A DNA stretch of 64,000 bases, from IMG/VR virus record IMGVR_UViG_3300035698_004130, positions 1-64,000 of that record, one strand, 5' to 3'. Within the stretch, counting starts at the first letter, position 1. The number at the start of each line of letters is the position of its first letter. The stretch is from a virus. The notes under the pieces were generated by a model. That model worked only from the letters and a program-made list of their open reading frames with translations. It did no database searches and was not told where the DNA came from. The translations under genes were made by a program, and so were the position numbers. Of this stretch, positions 27,274-36,360 are shown in pieces.

Positions 27274-28287
27274 CTAAGATTTTTTCTTGTGTAGAAAAAC
27301 TTCTACTAGTAAACAGATACCCCAAATTTCATGTTTAGTCATAAGGGGATTCACAGGCAGATAACAACCATTCTCATGGGCGTTGATACAATTTCGTGGA
27401 TACTTAGCTGCAACTCCCATGGAAAGTGAGGGTTGAGAACTCATAGGTGAGAAGAAGCGTCTAGCGGCGATCCCATGCTTATTCAAAAACTCCACAAGCC
27501 CCTTGGGATCTTCAGTAATAATATCGTATACCCATACAGCATGTCTACGGGCATCTTTCTTTACTTCGGATGGAAGCCGTTCATCGTAAGTCTTAGCAAC
27601 TCTAAACCTCTCTTGGATGCTGAATTCCACATCGTCTAATGAATGTAAGATTAACTGGGCTTGAGAATCAGTCATCCTGTAATTGAAACCTTTGGTTTCA
27701 TGCACATAGTTATGCTCAGGAGTGAATGCCATATTCTTCATGCTTCTAAGCCTCTTGGCATATTCTGGGTCGTCTCGCACAGTGACCATTCCACCTTCTT
27801 CTCCAGCGATGATCTTGTTCTTGAAGAAAGAGAAACATCCAATACCGGCAGATCCAACCATCTTTCCACTAAATGGCCCATCCCAGTATACAGCCCCGTG
27901 AGCTTCTGCACAGTCCTCAATAAGGTCTAGGTCATGCTTTGCACATAGAGTGTGTAGGTATGCCATTGGAGAGACTCTACCATAAATGTGCGTCACCATG
28001 ATAGCCTTTGTTTTCTCAGTTATACACTCCTCAATACTAGCTAGATCAATATTGTAATCATATTCGGAGCAGCCAACAAACACAGGAGTATGTCCCGCAT
28101 ATGTGACTGCCCAAGCTGTTGCAATCATTGTGAAGTTAGGGACGATAATCTCAGTCCCTATTGGGTATTGTTTAGCCTCAATAGCTAGGTGAAGAGAGGC
28201 AGTTCCAGTATTAGCTGTTACCGCGTCTTTCACGCCGATATACTCAGCAAACTTATTCTCTAGGCGTTGGTAGCTTGGAAGTCCCAT
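27274..28287 (-). CDS. DegT/DnrJ/EryC1 sugar aminotransferase, 337 aa
   Basis: PLP fold type I sugar aminotransferase: NTGTASLHLAI, the Asp pocket IEDCAEAHGA and the Schiff-base lysine in SFFKNKIIAGEEGG. Family members aminate 4-keto sugars (perosamine synthetase type). Overlaps the epimerase by 28 bases; the formyltransferase downstream of that suggests an N-formylated amino sugar. Confidence 0.9.
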   Translation of the reverse strand: MGLPSYQRLENKFAEYIGVKDAVTANTGTASLHLAIEAKQYPIGTEIIVPNFTMIATAWAVTYAGHTPVFVGCSEYDYNIDLASIEECITEKTKAIMVTHIYGRVSPMAYLHTLCAKHDLDLIEDCAEAHGAVYWDGPFSGKMVGSAGIGCFSFFKNKIIAGEEGGMVTVRDDPEYAKRLRSMKNMAFTPEHNYVHETKGFNYRMTDSQAQLILHSLDDVEFSIQERFRVAKTYDERLPSEVKKDARRHAVWVYDIITEDPKGLVEFLNKHGIAARRFFSPMSSQPSLSMGVAAKYPRNCINAHENGCYLPVNPLMTKHEIWGICLLVEVFLHKKKS

Positions 28288-29228
28288 ACTTTGTTGTTTT
28301 TGTTAAAGAATTCAATGGTAGCCGTAAGCCCTTCTCTTAGAGAGAACTCAGGTCGATAATCAATAGTCTCAAATAACTTGGTGTTGTCTGATTGAAGATG
28401 CCAAATCTCCCAGGGTCTAACCTTAGCTGCATCAACAGTGATTTTAATTTCCTCATAGCCCATAATCTCACCAATCAATTCAGCCAGATCATAGATACTA
28501 ATTGTATCCTCACTACCCATGTTGTATACACCCCCAAAGTCTCCTGTTTCTAGAAGGTTGACAGCCATACGAACTGCATCACCAGCATATTGAAAGTCTC
28601 TTGAAGAGTTGTTTCCTAAGGTAATATTGGGTGAGTTTGCCAGTTGTGAGATGATCTCAGGGACAACATAGGCATGGGATTCTCTTTCACCAATACAGTT
28701 GAATTGGCGCATTGCAATAGCAGGAACTTTAGCTTCACGCCAACGAACTTGCACTAACCCATCGGCAGCAAGCTTGGAGACTCCGTAGGTGGAGTGTGCC
28801 TCAACCATATCAGTCTCCTTAATCTTACCAACCATGTCTCCGTAAATCTCAGCAGATGATACTTGAAGAATAGCCTTGACTCCTGCTTTCTGACAAGCGT
28901 TCAACACTCTCAATACAGAGGTAGCATTAATATCAAAGAAATGCATGGGGCGCTCAAAGCACTCAGGAATGTAGGGCTCTGCTGCATAGTTGAACACATA
29001 CTCAATATTGTTATCTGCTAGGATTCTGGATAACTCGTCCTCACTGTCCCGAATATCAAACCACTTAAAAGTAGCCTTAGAGTTTATATTCTTCTTGCTA
29101 CCTGTGATTAGATTGTCGAGAACCAGCACTTCGCAGTTTCTCTTATTAACCAAATAATCTACCAAGTGAGATCCAAGAAAACCAGCTCCACCGATCACAC
29201 ATACCTTTGCGTTCTTAATTGTCCTCAT
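28260..29228 (-). CDS. NAD-dependent sugar epimerase/dehydratase, 322 aa
   Basis: Short-chain dehydrogenase of the extended type: GGAGFLGSHL Rossmann motif at residue 13, VSSAEIYG and the catalytic TYGVSK (YxxxK), and an NFNCIGE-type C-terminal substrate region (RQFNCIGERE). Probably makes the keto or epimerised nucleotide sugar used by the aminotransferase. Confidence 0.9.
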   Translation of the reverse strand: MRTIKNAKVCVIGGAGFLGSHLVDYLVNKRNCEVLVLDNLITGSKKNINSKATFKWFDIRDSEDELSRILADNNIEYVFNYAAEPYIPECFERPMHFFDINATSVLRVLNACQKAGVKAILQVSSAEIYGDMVGKIKETDMVEAHSTYGVSKLAADGLVQVRWREAKVPAIAMRQFNCIGERESHAYVVPEIISQLANSPNITLGNNSSRDFQYAGDAVRMAVNLLETGDFGGVYNMGSEDTISIYDLAELIGEIMGYEEIKITVDAAKVRPWEIWHLQSDNTKLFETIDYRPEFSLREGLTATIEFFNKNNKVWDFQATNA

Positions 29229-30196
29229 AATAGTTCCAAATACTTACCTCTCAGTTTATCCCAAGAGTTTTGTTTTGCCCAAGCTTGTCCTACTTCGGAG
29301 AAGCATGTGATGTCTCTGCCATACCAGCTATCAATAGATGCGGCTAGGCTCTCTGCATTATAGTCAGCCATCATCACATCCTGCCAATATTTTCCAGTAA
29401 CTAGAGTCTCGGTCACGGGAATGAGAGGTTCATTAGGAAGCCAGCAGTTAACCGGGAACCTATTACCAGCTATCACCAGCATACCAGCAGCGTGGGCCTC
29501 CTGCAAGGGCAGGCATAATCCATTAATTCTTTCGGGGAAGATGAACGCATCACCCTCATTCCAAAGCTCACTGTAAGGAATGTCTTGACTCACTGTAGTA
29601 ACATTTGGAAGATTAAGGTCATTAAACCTGATATCTCTACCCCTTATTATAATTTTGGCATCAGATTTAACATAAGGAAGAGCCTTTAGAAGAACCTCTG
29701 TCCCATTCCTATCCATGTATTGGCTACCTGAGCTTCCTGCGTTATGAATAAACACTTCAGCCTTACTCCTAAGCCTCCAGGGAACATCTACTGGAATTGG
29801 GAGAGTCTGTCCATAGATACCCTTCTTCCGGTAGGCCAACTCGTCCAGCTTTGAGGGGAATAGCCATAGGTCAGGATCAATATATTCGGGTGTGGGTGTT
29901 GACTCATACATTGGCATAAGGACTACCCGCTTTCCAGCTTTCTGAATAGCCTCCATAATAGCCCAATCAGTCCCATTTAGTAGGTCAGCTACCTCAAAGA
30001 GCAACACAGTATCAACAGATGATATCAATTCCCTAAGGGAATTACACACATCCTCATCCTCATACCAATCCTCATTCTTTCCATACTTAGGATGGGCAAC
30101 AATAAATACCTTATTAACCACTCCGTTATCATAGAAGGATCTAGCTAGTATACCCAATCCGGTATTAGCTGCAAATACAATGGATCCTACTACCAT
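29225..30196 (-). CDS. Glycosyltransferase, GT-B type, 323 aa
   Basis: Begins MVVGSIVFAANTGLGILARSF; the C-terminal half shows the GT4 layout (FIHNAGSSGSQYMDRNGTEVLL; EGDAFIFPERINGLCLPLQEAHA), where E-x7-E-like residues hold the nucleotide sugar. Part of a run of five glycosyltransferases with ATGA overlaps. Confidence 0.8.
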   Translation of the reverse strand: MVVGSIVFAANTGLGILARSFYDNGVVNKVFIVAHPKYGKNEDWYEDEDVCNSLRELISSVDTVLLFEVADLLNGTDWAIMEAIQKAGKRVVLMPMYESTPTPEYIDPDLWLFPSKLDELAYRKKGIYGQTLPIPVDVPWRLRSKAEVFIHNAGSSGSQYMDRNGTEVLLKALPYVKSDAKIIIRGRDIRFNDLNLPNVTTVSQDIPYSELWNEGDAFIFPERINGLCLPLQEAHAAGMLVIAGNRFPVNCWLPNEPLIPVTETLVTGKYWQDVMMADYNAESLAASIDSWYGRDITCFSEVGQAWAKQNSWDKLRGKYLELL

Positions 30197-30789
30197 GAGA
30201 TTGTTACCTTGTTACCATTTCTATCAGTATAGAATAATGGAGACTTACCAGGAAATGAGAAAGCTCTAACCATATTAGTTATATCCAATTTACCCTCTAA
30301 CTCTCGTCTAGAGGTGTAGTTACTCACATAGCCTTCTTTAGAAGGAGTAGCATACCCATAGTCCCCAACCAAAATACTTGGTAGGTTTAGAGTAAACATA
30401 TTATACATCATCACCATACCTTTCTGAAATAGACTGTTTACGTCATCAGTAGGAAGTATAGGAAACTCCAAAGTGGAGATTATATACCCTGTGTCCACAC
30501 CAGCATCAATTTGGTGGAGAGTAATACCAAAGTTCTCATCCCCATTTAATATTGCCATAGAAAATGCTCCACAACCTCTCCACCTAGGAAGAATACCAGG
30601 ATGGAAGTTGTAGCACCTTCTAGATTTGATAAACTCCTCAGTTAATAGTGTATCATACATCACAGAAATTAGGATATCACAGTCTTCCATAACATCTGTT
30701 AATTGGTATCCCTTAGGCATACGCTTCTTGGCGTGGGCTATACACTTCTCTCCAATAGGTCTAGATGTCGCAATGTATACCTTTATCAC
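30190..30789 (-). CDS. Formyltransferase (sugar N-formyltransferase type), 199 aa
   Basis: Has the formyl-THF hydrolase/transferase core YNFHPGILPRWRGCGAF, with the catalytic Asn-His pair, and GITLHQIDAGVDTG with the catalytic Asp. It is much shorter than methionyl-tRNA formyltransferase and lacks its C-terminal domain. Next to DegT it most likely formylates a dideoxy-amino sugar. Confidence 0.85.
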   Translation of the reverse strand: MIKVYIATSRPIGEKCIAHAKKRMPKGYQLTDVMEDCDILISVMYDTLLTEEFIKSRRCYNFHPGILPRWRGCGAFSMAILNGDENFGITLHQIDAGVDTGYIISTLEFPILPTDDVNSLFQKGMVMMYNMFTLNLPSILVGDYGYATPSKEGYVSNYTSRRELEGKLDITNMVRAFSFPGKSPLFYTDRNGNKVTISW

Positions 30790-31646
30790 AGCTTTGAAAA
30801 CTCCTTTAGCATATCATCAGCCATCCTTTCAGGCTTGTAGTAATCAGAGAACTCTTGTCCATAGTCAACCTTAAGTCTCTGGTTCCAAAGGTGTCCTAAT
30901 GACGCCTTGAAGTCAGGGTAGCTATCCCATTGGAACTTGAACCCCTTATCCCCGAAGTAATCATTGGCTCCCATATATGGACTGTTGGAGAACAAAACTG
31001 GCTTGCCAGCGGAAGCTCCTTCAATGAGTGAAAGGCCACCTGTGGAAGCTTCCATCCATGGGCACACAATGAAGGTGCAGGAGGCTAGCTTGTCCTTGTA
31101 GTCTTCCTCAGAAAGTTTCTTATCACTGATATAGGTTGGGATACCCATCTCAGTGGTAGCTCTTTCGAACCATCCTAGGTTCTTGTCCGGGATCTGCCTT
31201 AGAGGCATGTATACGAAATTATCATCCCTTACTGAAGCAGGATTTATATCCAATTGACGAGCGAAGGATTTGACAATAACATTCTTCTCCAATGGTAGTT
31301 GGAAAAATTCTCCATTCCTCAACACCACTGAATTGGAAGGGCACATTACAATAGCACTCTCACGGAGGAGCTTACTGTATTGACCCAGGTTGTAAGGGAA
31401 TACACTTGAAGGCCAATTATTAAAAGCCCACTCGTAAACATCCCAGTTGTAATTTACCATTGGAATAGAAGGAAATTGCAAATGGATCTTCTCAATGGAT
31501 GCTTGAGCACTAATAGAAGCTCCAAAGATAATGTCATAATGTCCTTCACATTTATTTATTCCCACATTATGCCCCAAGGATCTCATGTGGAAGATTACAG
31601 GCTCCATCCAACCAGCATCACCATGTGTTACCCAACTAATATTCAT
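30786..31646 (-). CDS. Glycosyltransferase, GT4-like, 286 aa
   Basis: GT-B fold pattern: HGDAGWMEPVIFHMRSLGHN at the start, and FIVCPWMEASTGGLSLIEGASAGKPVLFS near 200, the donor-binding E-G-x-x-x-G-K-P motif. Acceptor unknown. Confidence 0.8.
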   Translation of the reverse strand: MNISWVTHGDAGWMEPVIFHMRSLGHNVGINKCEGHYDIIFGASISAQASIEKIHLQFPSIPMVNYNWDVYEWAFNNWPSSVFPYNLGQYSKLLRESAIVMCPSNSVVLRNGEFFQLPLEKNVIVKSFARQLDINPASVRDDNFVYMPLRQIPDKNLGWFERATTEMGIPTYISDKKLSEEDYKDKLASCTFIVCPWMEASTGGLSLIEGASAGKPVLFSNSPYMGANDYFGDKGFKFQWDSYPDFKASLGHLWNQRLKVDYGQEFSDYYKPERMADDMLKEFSKL

Positions 31647-32290
31647 CGTAAATACTCCTTTCTAATCCAAATTGAATCGTCTTGTAGGTTAGCAATATTA
31701 TGGTGCCACACTAGACTGTAACCGTTCTCTGTAAGGAATTTGTAGTTGTCTAGTGTCACACTCTGCCTATCCCACATCTGCCCATACTCAGTTTCTACCT
31801 GAATACACTTAATGTTCCGTAGCATCTTACCACACCCTCTAAGGACTTCTAGGGAAAACCCTTCCACATCAAGCTTGAAGATATCAACACTACTAATCCC
31901 AACATTACCGAAGAACCCATCCAGTCTAATCATTGGAACTTCAACCTTCTTAAAGATCTTTGGGTCGTAGATATCTCTACCTAGGACGGAAGATCTACCG
32001 TCGTCTGCGTTTAGTGCGGCATTAAACTCCACCATCTTCTCACAGTCACCAGCGGCAAAGTTAAACACATTGAAGAATGGGAACTCCTTACAAATGTTGG
32101 TGTAGAAGTCTGGGTGAGCTTCAACAATGTAGACATCGTTTGGACTCATATCAAAATGCTTACGCAATCTTTCGGCATCCTGCCCATGTTGTGATCCTAC
32201 CTCTAGGATTGTCTTTGGCACAATGGTTGAATACTCTCTCAGCTTCTCCAGAGCAATTAGCTCCAGCCTATTATTGTCACTAGATCCCAC
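31643..32290 (-). CDS. FkbM-family methyltransferase, 215 aa
   Basis: SAM motif TILEVGSQHGQD and the FkbM signature DIFKLDVEGFSLEVLRG near residue 140. FkbM enzymes O-methylate sugars or polyketides, here probably a residue of the glycan. Confidence 0.87.
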   Translation of the reverse strand: MGSSDNNRLELIALEKLREYSTIVPKTILEVGSQHGQDAERLRKHFDMSPNDVYIVEAHPDFYTNICKEFPFFNVFNFAAGDCEKMVEFNAALNADDGRSSVLGRDIYDPKIFKKVEVPMIRLDGFFGNVGISSVDIFKLDVEGFSLEVLRGCGKMLRNIKCIQVETEYGQMWDRQSVTLDNYKFLTENGYSLVWHHNIANLQDDSIWIRKEYLR

Positions 32291-32831
32291 TTGTTCTTAC
32301 CTCGTTAATTAAACACCCTTTATGGATAACTTCATAGGGCTCACGCCCATGATTTCCCTTACCATCTGAATACTCAAAGAAGATAAGATGATTGCATACT
32401 CTTTGTAACTCTTTTTCCATGGCTTTCCATACATCCTCACCTACCTCACGTTGGATCATTGCCCTAATAGACACACCAATACCCCACTCAAAGGTGTTAT
32501 CCTCAAATGGAAGTTTGGTGATGTCAGCTTGCAGGAACTTGTGGTGGGGATTGTGCTCTTTAGCAATCTCAATAAAGTCTTCTGAGAAGTCAACTCCAGT
32601 GTAGTATCTCGGCATGAAATACTTCGCTATTCTACCATAACCGCAAGCGATATCAAGCACGCTATCGTCTGTAACGCTGATATGTTCGAAGGCAAGTGCC
32701 ATATGACGCTTCTCTACCGCCTCCCAACCAGCAATATCTAGCTCGTAGATGCTGTGGTGTAGAATACCTCTACTCTTACCCATCTCAATTCGTTCTTTCC
32801 AAAACTCCACACTGCTTACATTATACGTCAT
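32280..32831 (-). CDS. Class I SAM-dependent methyltransferase, 183 aa
   Basis: Motif I VLDIACGYGRIAKYF and GVDFSEDFIEIAKEHNP are typical of the methyltransferase 11/25 type. Probable small-molecule or sugar methylation. Overlaps both neighbours by 11 bases. Confidence 0.85.
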   Translation of the reverse strand: MTYNVSSVEFWKERIEMGKSRGILHHSIYELDIAGWEAVEKRHMALAFEHISVTDDSVLDIACGYGRIAKYFMPRYYTGVDFSEDFIEIAKEHNPHHKFLQADITKLPFEDNTFEWGIGVSIRAMIQREVGEDVWKAMEKELQRVCNHLIFFEYSDGKGNHGREPYEVIHKGCLINEVRTSGI

Positions 32832-33792
32832 GGTTAATAATCCACATTAAGTCTCTACACCTATCCAATAGAGTATGGTTCTTTTTAATATGCTCCATCC
32901 CTAAAGAAATAATACTTTGTCTCTCTTCCTCATTCTCTGGTTTGAGGTAGTAATCGATAGTCCTGTAAAGCTCGTCAAAACTCCATCTAGGGAAGAACTC
33001 ACAATGCTTCCTAGGAGTAAACTCATCCTCAATACCAGGAACATAAGGATGGATACATAATCCTCCTCTGCCAATGGTCTCATAGATACGGTTAGACCAA
33101 TATCCAGGGAAGTAAAAGGAATCTCCAATTACAACTTTTGACCTGCCAATTAGAGTGCTTAGTTCTTCCTCTCTGACATCGTGCTCTCCTTGCCCTAACC
33201 AAAGGAAATCATCCCCATACTTTACCTTCAGATTATTCAGCATGTGAAGCCTAAAGTGGTCGGGAATGTTGTAGGTTGATCCTACAAATAGTATAGGAAC
33301 CACTTCCTTAGTAGTAATATGAGAGATATCTGCTGAGGTGTTACGCCCCACAGTTTCATGGTAGGGTGCTTGGCGGATTAGGTGGTGGTTGACATTACAA
33401 CTATCGTAGAACCTTTTACTATCTGATCCTCCATCAGGGGAGAACACATAGTCACATCCCCAAAGCCCGATCCGGTTAGCAACCATATCCATGCGGTTCT
33501 CTCCAGCAATGTGGGGACCATAGTGGTATAAATCTGGGTGCCATGCGGTGGTGACTACTCCCTCTTCCTTACAGTATTGGAATAGCTGAACAAGTAGTTC
33601 CGGGTGAATTCCATACTTTGGGGACATCACCATATCAGGCTTAAAGGCAATCAAGTCCTTAAAGCTATGTTCGTTGAATCCTACCTCATCAAACCTACCA
33701 ACCTCATATCCAATTGCCTCAAAGGACTTAGCCTTTCCTTCCTCATCATACAATCTGTCAAAGCCACCGATAAATGCAATTTTGTTAATCAT
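32821..33792 (-). CDS. CgeB-like glycosyltransferase, 323 aa
   Basis: The C-terminal part 'NRIYETIGRGGLCIHPYVPGIEDEF...FDELYRTIDYYL' matches the CgeB/GT group 1 C-terminal domain. The N-terminal part carries a GT-B Rossmann-like half (KIAFIGGFDRLYDEEG). Confidence 0.8.
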   Translation of the reverse strand: MINKIAFIGGFDRLYDEEGKAKSFEAIGYEVGRFDEVGFNEHSFKDLIAFKPDMVMSPKYGIHPELLVQLFQYCKEEGVVTTAWHPDLYHYGPHIAGENRMDMVANRIGLWGCDYVFSPDGGSDSKRFYDSCNVNHHLIRQAPYHETVGRNTSADISHITTKEVVPILFVGSTYNIPDHFRLHMLNNLKVKYGDDFLWLGQGEHDVREEELSTLIGRSKVVIGDSFYFPGYWSNRIYETIGRGGLCIHPYVPGIEDEFTPRKHCEFFPRWSFDELYRTIDYYLKPENEEERQSIISLGMEHIKKNHTLLDRCRDLMWIINHDV

Positions 33793-34552
33793 TGAGTAGT
33801 TCCGCCCATGCCATCATAATTCTCTCTGAACCCCAAACTTCCGCCTTTGTGTCGTTTCCCTCTTCCCCTCGGTAAACCACTCCAGCAGCCGCACACTCGG
33901 CTTTAATCATATTATAGGTCTCTAGTAGGGGGGAATGGTAAACGTGAGTCAAGGTATCGTAAACCTTCTGCATATCATGGGAAACCCCACAATACCTAAC
34001 CTTCTCACCTAAAAGAGGAACAATATCCTGTAGGAAGTGTTTAGGGTCAGATATTCCTCCATAGATTCTGATATCCGTAAAGTCATCATCCAATGCTCTC
34101 TTAATGGACAACGGAATTCTCTTATTCCTATCCACACTACCAATAATACCTACTACCTCACCATTAACCAATACATCACACGTTAAGGGAGTGATAATAT
34201 TAGGAATTACTGTTCCTGAAACCCCATGCCAATCCTCTTGAAACTTAGACACAAAGTGAATGTTGTCATACCTCAAATCAGGAATTTTTGCTATTGGGTA
34301 AAGGTTAGTCTCATGACAGGAGAGGATTAGCTTTTTACAAGGCTTATTTGGAGTCATCATGAAGTGGTAGATTACCGTATCTTCAAGTTTAGGCTCCACA
34401 AACCCCTGCATAAACTTGCAGTTTATCCCTTCCCAAAGTTGGGGACCATACAATCTAGCCTCTAAACCACTCTTGTTAAATAAGTTCACAAGGTTGTTGA
34501 AAGCTACCGTGCTTCCACCTGGGCCAGAGTAACCAGTCATTACCTTAATCAT
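33785..34552 (-). CDS. Glycosyltransferase-like protein, 255 aa
   Basis: MIKVMTGYSGPGGSTVAFNNL at the start and IIGSVDRNKRIPLSIKRAL, a GT-B hinge pattern (G-S-x-x-x-x-K), then YDTLTHVYHSPLLETYN-MIKAECAAAG near the end, the donor-site E. It lacks a classical C-terminal helix, so it is slightly short for GT4. Confidence 0.7.
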   Translation of the reverse strand: MIKVMTGYSGPGGSTVAFNNLVNLFNKSGLEARLYGPQLWEGINCKFMQGFVEPKLEDTVIYHFMMTPNKPCKKLILSCHETNLYPIAKIPDLRYDNIHFVSKFQEDWHGVSGTVIPNIITPLTCDVLVNGEVVGIIGSVDRNKRIPLSIKRALDDDFTDIRIYGGISDPKHFLQDIVPLLGEKVRYCGVSHDMQKVYDTLTHVYHSPLLETYNMIKAECAAAGVVYRGEEGNDTKAEVWGSERIMMAWAELLND

Positions 34553-35705
34553 ATTTGAAACCTGTATCTTTGAATGCCTTAATGTATAGATCGTATCTCA
34601 TTGCAGCACTCTTTCTTCCGTTAAATAGATCTTTTGTTCTATCGTGTAAATTATTACCCAACTCTTCTCTATGCTTCTTGTCTTTAATAAGCTTTGTGAG
34701 AACTTTTACCCACTCGCCCTTAGGAGCCTCGGGATCCAGCAGATAGCCAGTCTCCCCATTGATGATAGTATCACTATAGCATCCTACATTACTTGCAACC
34801 AAAGGAATTTTATAGCGGGAGCATTCAGCTACTTTGATATCTGACTTTGAATCGTTAAAGTTATTCATCTCCAGCGGAGCGATTGCAATGTCCATATTCG
34901 CACAGTAGACACCGTAAGCATCTGGGGGCAACGCATAGTGGACCATGTAGTTTTTGTGCCCCTTGAAACCCTTCAGGAGGCTTGCAAGGTATTCTGGCCA
35001 GACCTTTGCTTCCCATCCATCCTTGGGTTTGTTAGGGTCAGGTGGTGGATGCCCGTAGAAGTCCCATCTCACATTCTCTTTACCCACTTTTTGGTTAGTG
35101 ATGTGGGGAATGGAAGAAAACACTTTAACATCGCCTCTGTGATGGATGCCTGCTGCATACCCTACCTTGGCAAACTTGGTCTTCTTCTTTGGGTGATTCC
35201 AGGCTGGAAGCGTGTAGTCGAGGGTGTTTCGGACAACCGCCAATACCTTACCACAAAATGGTCTAATTCTCTGAGCGAACTTAGGCTGGGTAACAGTGGT
35301 CAGATCGGAGATGCTGTAAAGGTATTTCGTAACATCCCCAAGCTTGTTATCCTTATAGACATCAAACAAGTGGTGTTCCTCATATAAATCTGTTAGAAGA
35401 TCATCAGTGTCAAAGTGGAAGAACTTACCAAGCTGCTTCGCTATACCACCAACTCTAGCAGTGTAAGGCCCACCATACTTTAGCATGTTGGCTACGAACA
35501 CTACGTCTGCCCAATTCATATCTACTAAGGTTTCAGTAGGTGCCGTCTTCCCAGTCTTTGGGTCCAGCATCAAAGGATTGTCAGTGTAGCGAACCTCAAC
35601 TTTATCAGGAAGTTCCTCAGACATCATCTTCATAGGAGATAGCTGACGATAGTAACTACATCCCCCGTGATTAGCAAATACTACAAGGATTCTAAGTTTA
35701 CGCAT
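34545..35705 (-). CDS. Glycosyltransferase, GT4-like, 386 aa
   Basis: Has ANHGGCSYYRQLSPM near the start, a GT-B hinge with IHHRGDVKVF, and MDIAIAPLEMNNFNDSKSDIKVAECSRYKIPLVAS, the donor-binding E with K-x-x-E. First gene of the glycan operon, with a CTATAAT promoter at -10 from the ATG. Confidence 0.85.
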   Translation of the reverse strand: MRKLRILVVFANHGGCSYYRQLSPMKMMSEELPDKVEVRYTDNPLMLDPKTGKTAPTETLVDMNWADVVFVANMLKYGGPYTARVGGIAKQLGKFFHFDTDDLLTDLYEEHHLFDVYKDNKLGDVTKYLYSISDLTTVTQPKFAQRIRPFCGKVLAVVRNTLDYTLPAWNHPKKKTKFAKVGYAAGIHHRGDVKVFSSIPHITNQKVGKENVRWDFYGHPPPDPNKPKDGWEAKVWPEYLASLLKGFKGHKNYMVHYALPPDAYGVYCANMDIAIAPLEMNNFNDSKSDIKVAECSRYKIPLVASNVGCYSDTIINGETGYLLDPEAPKGEWVKVLTKLIKDKKHREELGNNLHDRTKDLFNGRKSAAMRYDLYIKAFKDTGFKYD

Positions 35706-35713
35706 AGGCTATG

Positions 35714-35719
35714 ATTATA
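35714..35719 (-). promoter_or_regulatory. CTATAAT promoter of glycan operon
   Basis: Minus strand TGGACTATAATCATAGCCT then ATG, directly after the terminator of the upstream gene. No -35 box. Confidence 0.6.
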
Positions 35720-35733
35720 GTCCATGCGAAATG

Positions 35734-35778
35734 AAAAAATCTGCCTCCCATGGCATTAAACCACAGGAGGCAGATTTT
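35734..35778 (-). terminator. Rho-independent terminator
   Basis: Minus strand TCTGCCTCC/GGAGGCAGA stem within AAAA...TTTTTT, loop about 17 bases. Separates the lipoprotein gene from the glycan operon. Confidence 0.85.
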
Positions 35779-35793
35779 ATAGATTACTCAGTT

Positions 35794-36360
35794 CTAGGCC
35801 GACTTAGCATTTTTTAGATCACCTTCCTCGAATGCGGCTTTCGAATCTTTAGAACTATGGGCTAGACCTAACCCACGACCAAGGGACATAACAGCGTCTA
35901 GTAGCTCGACTTTGCCATTGAATGGTGCAGCTTTCTTAATAGCATCTGTGTAGTGCTTTCTCTTACGAGTTGAGAATAGTAGCCATATAACTTCTAATGC
36001 AGCAACTCCGGGCCATGCAGTCTTTGCGAGAGAAAGTCCCACACCTATAATGCCCTCAATAGAGCTTTCAGGGTCTGAAACATCAATCACCTTTTCAGGA
36101 TCGGATTCCTTTACAGAATCCTTATCCACAAAAACTAGTTCGTTACCAGCGTCCTTAAATCTTTCAGCAACATCCTTTGGTAGGATATTCTTTAAAAGAT
36201 TAAGGTCAAATGGAACAGCCGTTTCCTTGAATTCTTCTTTGACATTGGAATACGTGGTTAAAACACGATCTTCCGTCATACTTCTCCAAACTTCGCAAGA
36301 TGGCAAGATCATTACCATAGCGACCATAAGTCCTAGTAAAAGCTTATTCCATTTGTTCAT
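35794..36360 (-). CDS. Lipoprotein with internal TM segment, 188 aa
   Basis: N-terminal signal LLLGLMVAMVMILPSC ends in a lipobox-like ILPSC (Cys22). A second hydrophobic helix at about 120-138 (VGLSLAKTAWPGVAALEVIWLLF) is followed by RKRKH. A lysis role (spanin- or holin-like) is possible but unproven. Its ATG overlaps the stop of the SSB gene. Confidence 0.6.
   Translation of the reverse strand: MNKWNKLLLGLMVAMVMILPSCEVWRSMTEDRVLTTYSNVKEEFKETAVPFDLNLLKNILPKDVAERFKDAGNELVFVDKDSVKESDPEKVIDVSDPESSIEGIIGVGLSLAKTAWPGVAALEVIWLLFSTRKRKHYTDAIKKAAPFNGKVELLDAVMSLGRGLGLAHSSKDSKAAFEEGDLKNAKSA

Noticed and set aside
34938-35387. 149-codon plus-strand ORF
   Set aside because: Shadow of the glycosyltransferase gene on the other strand.
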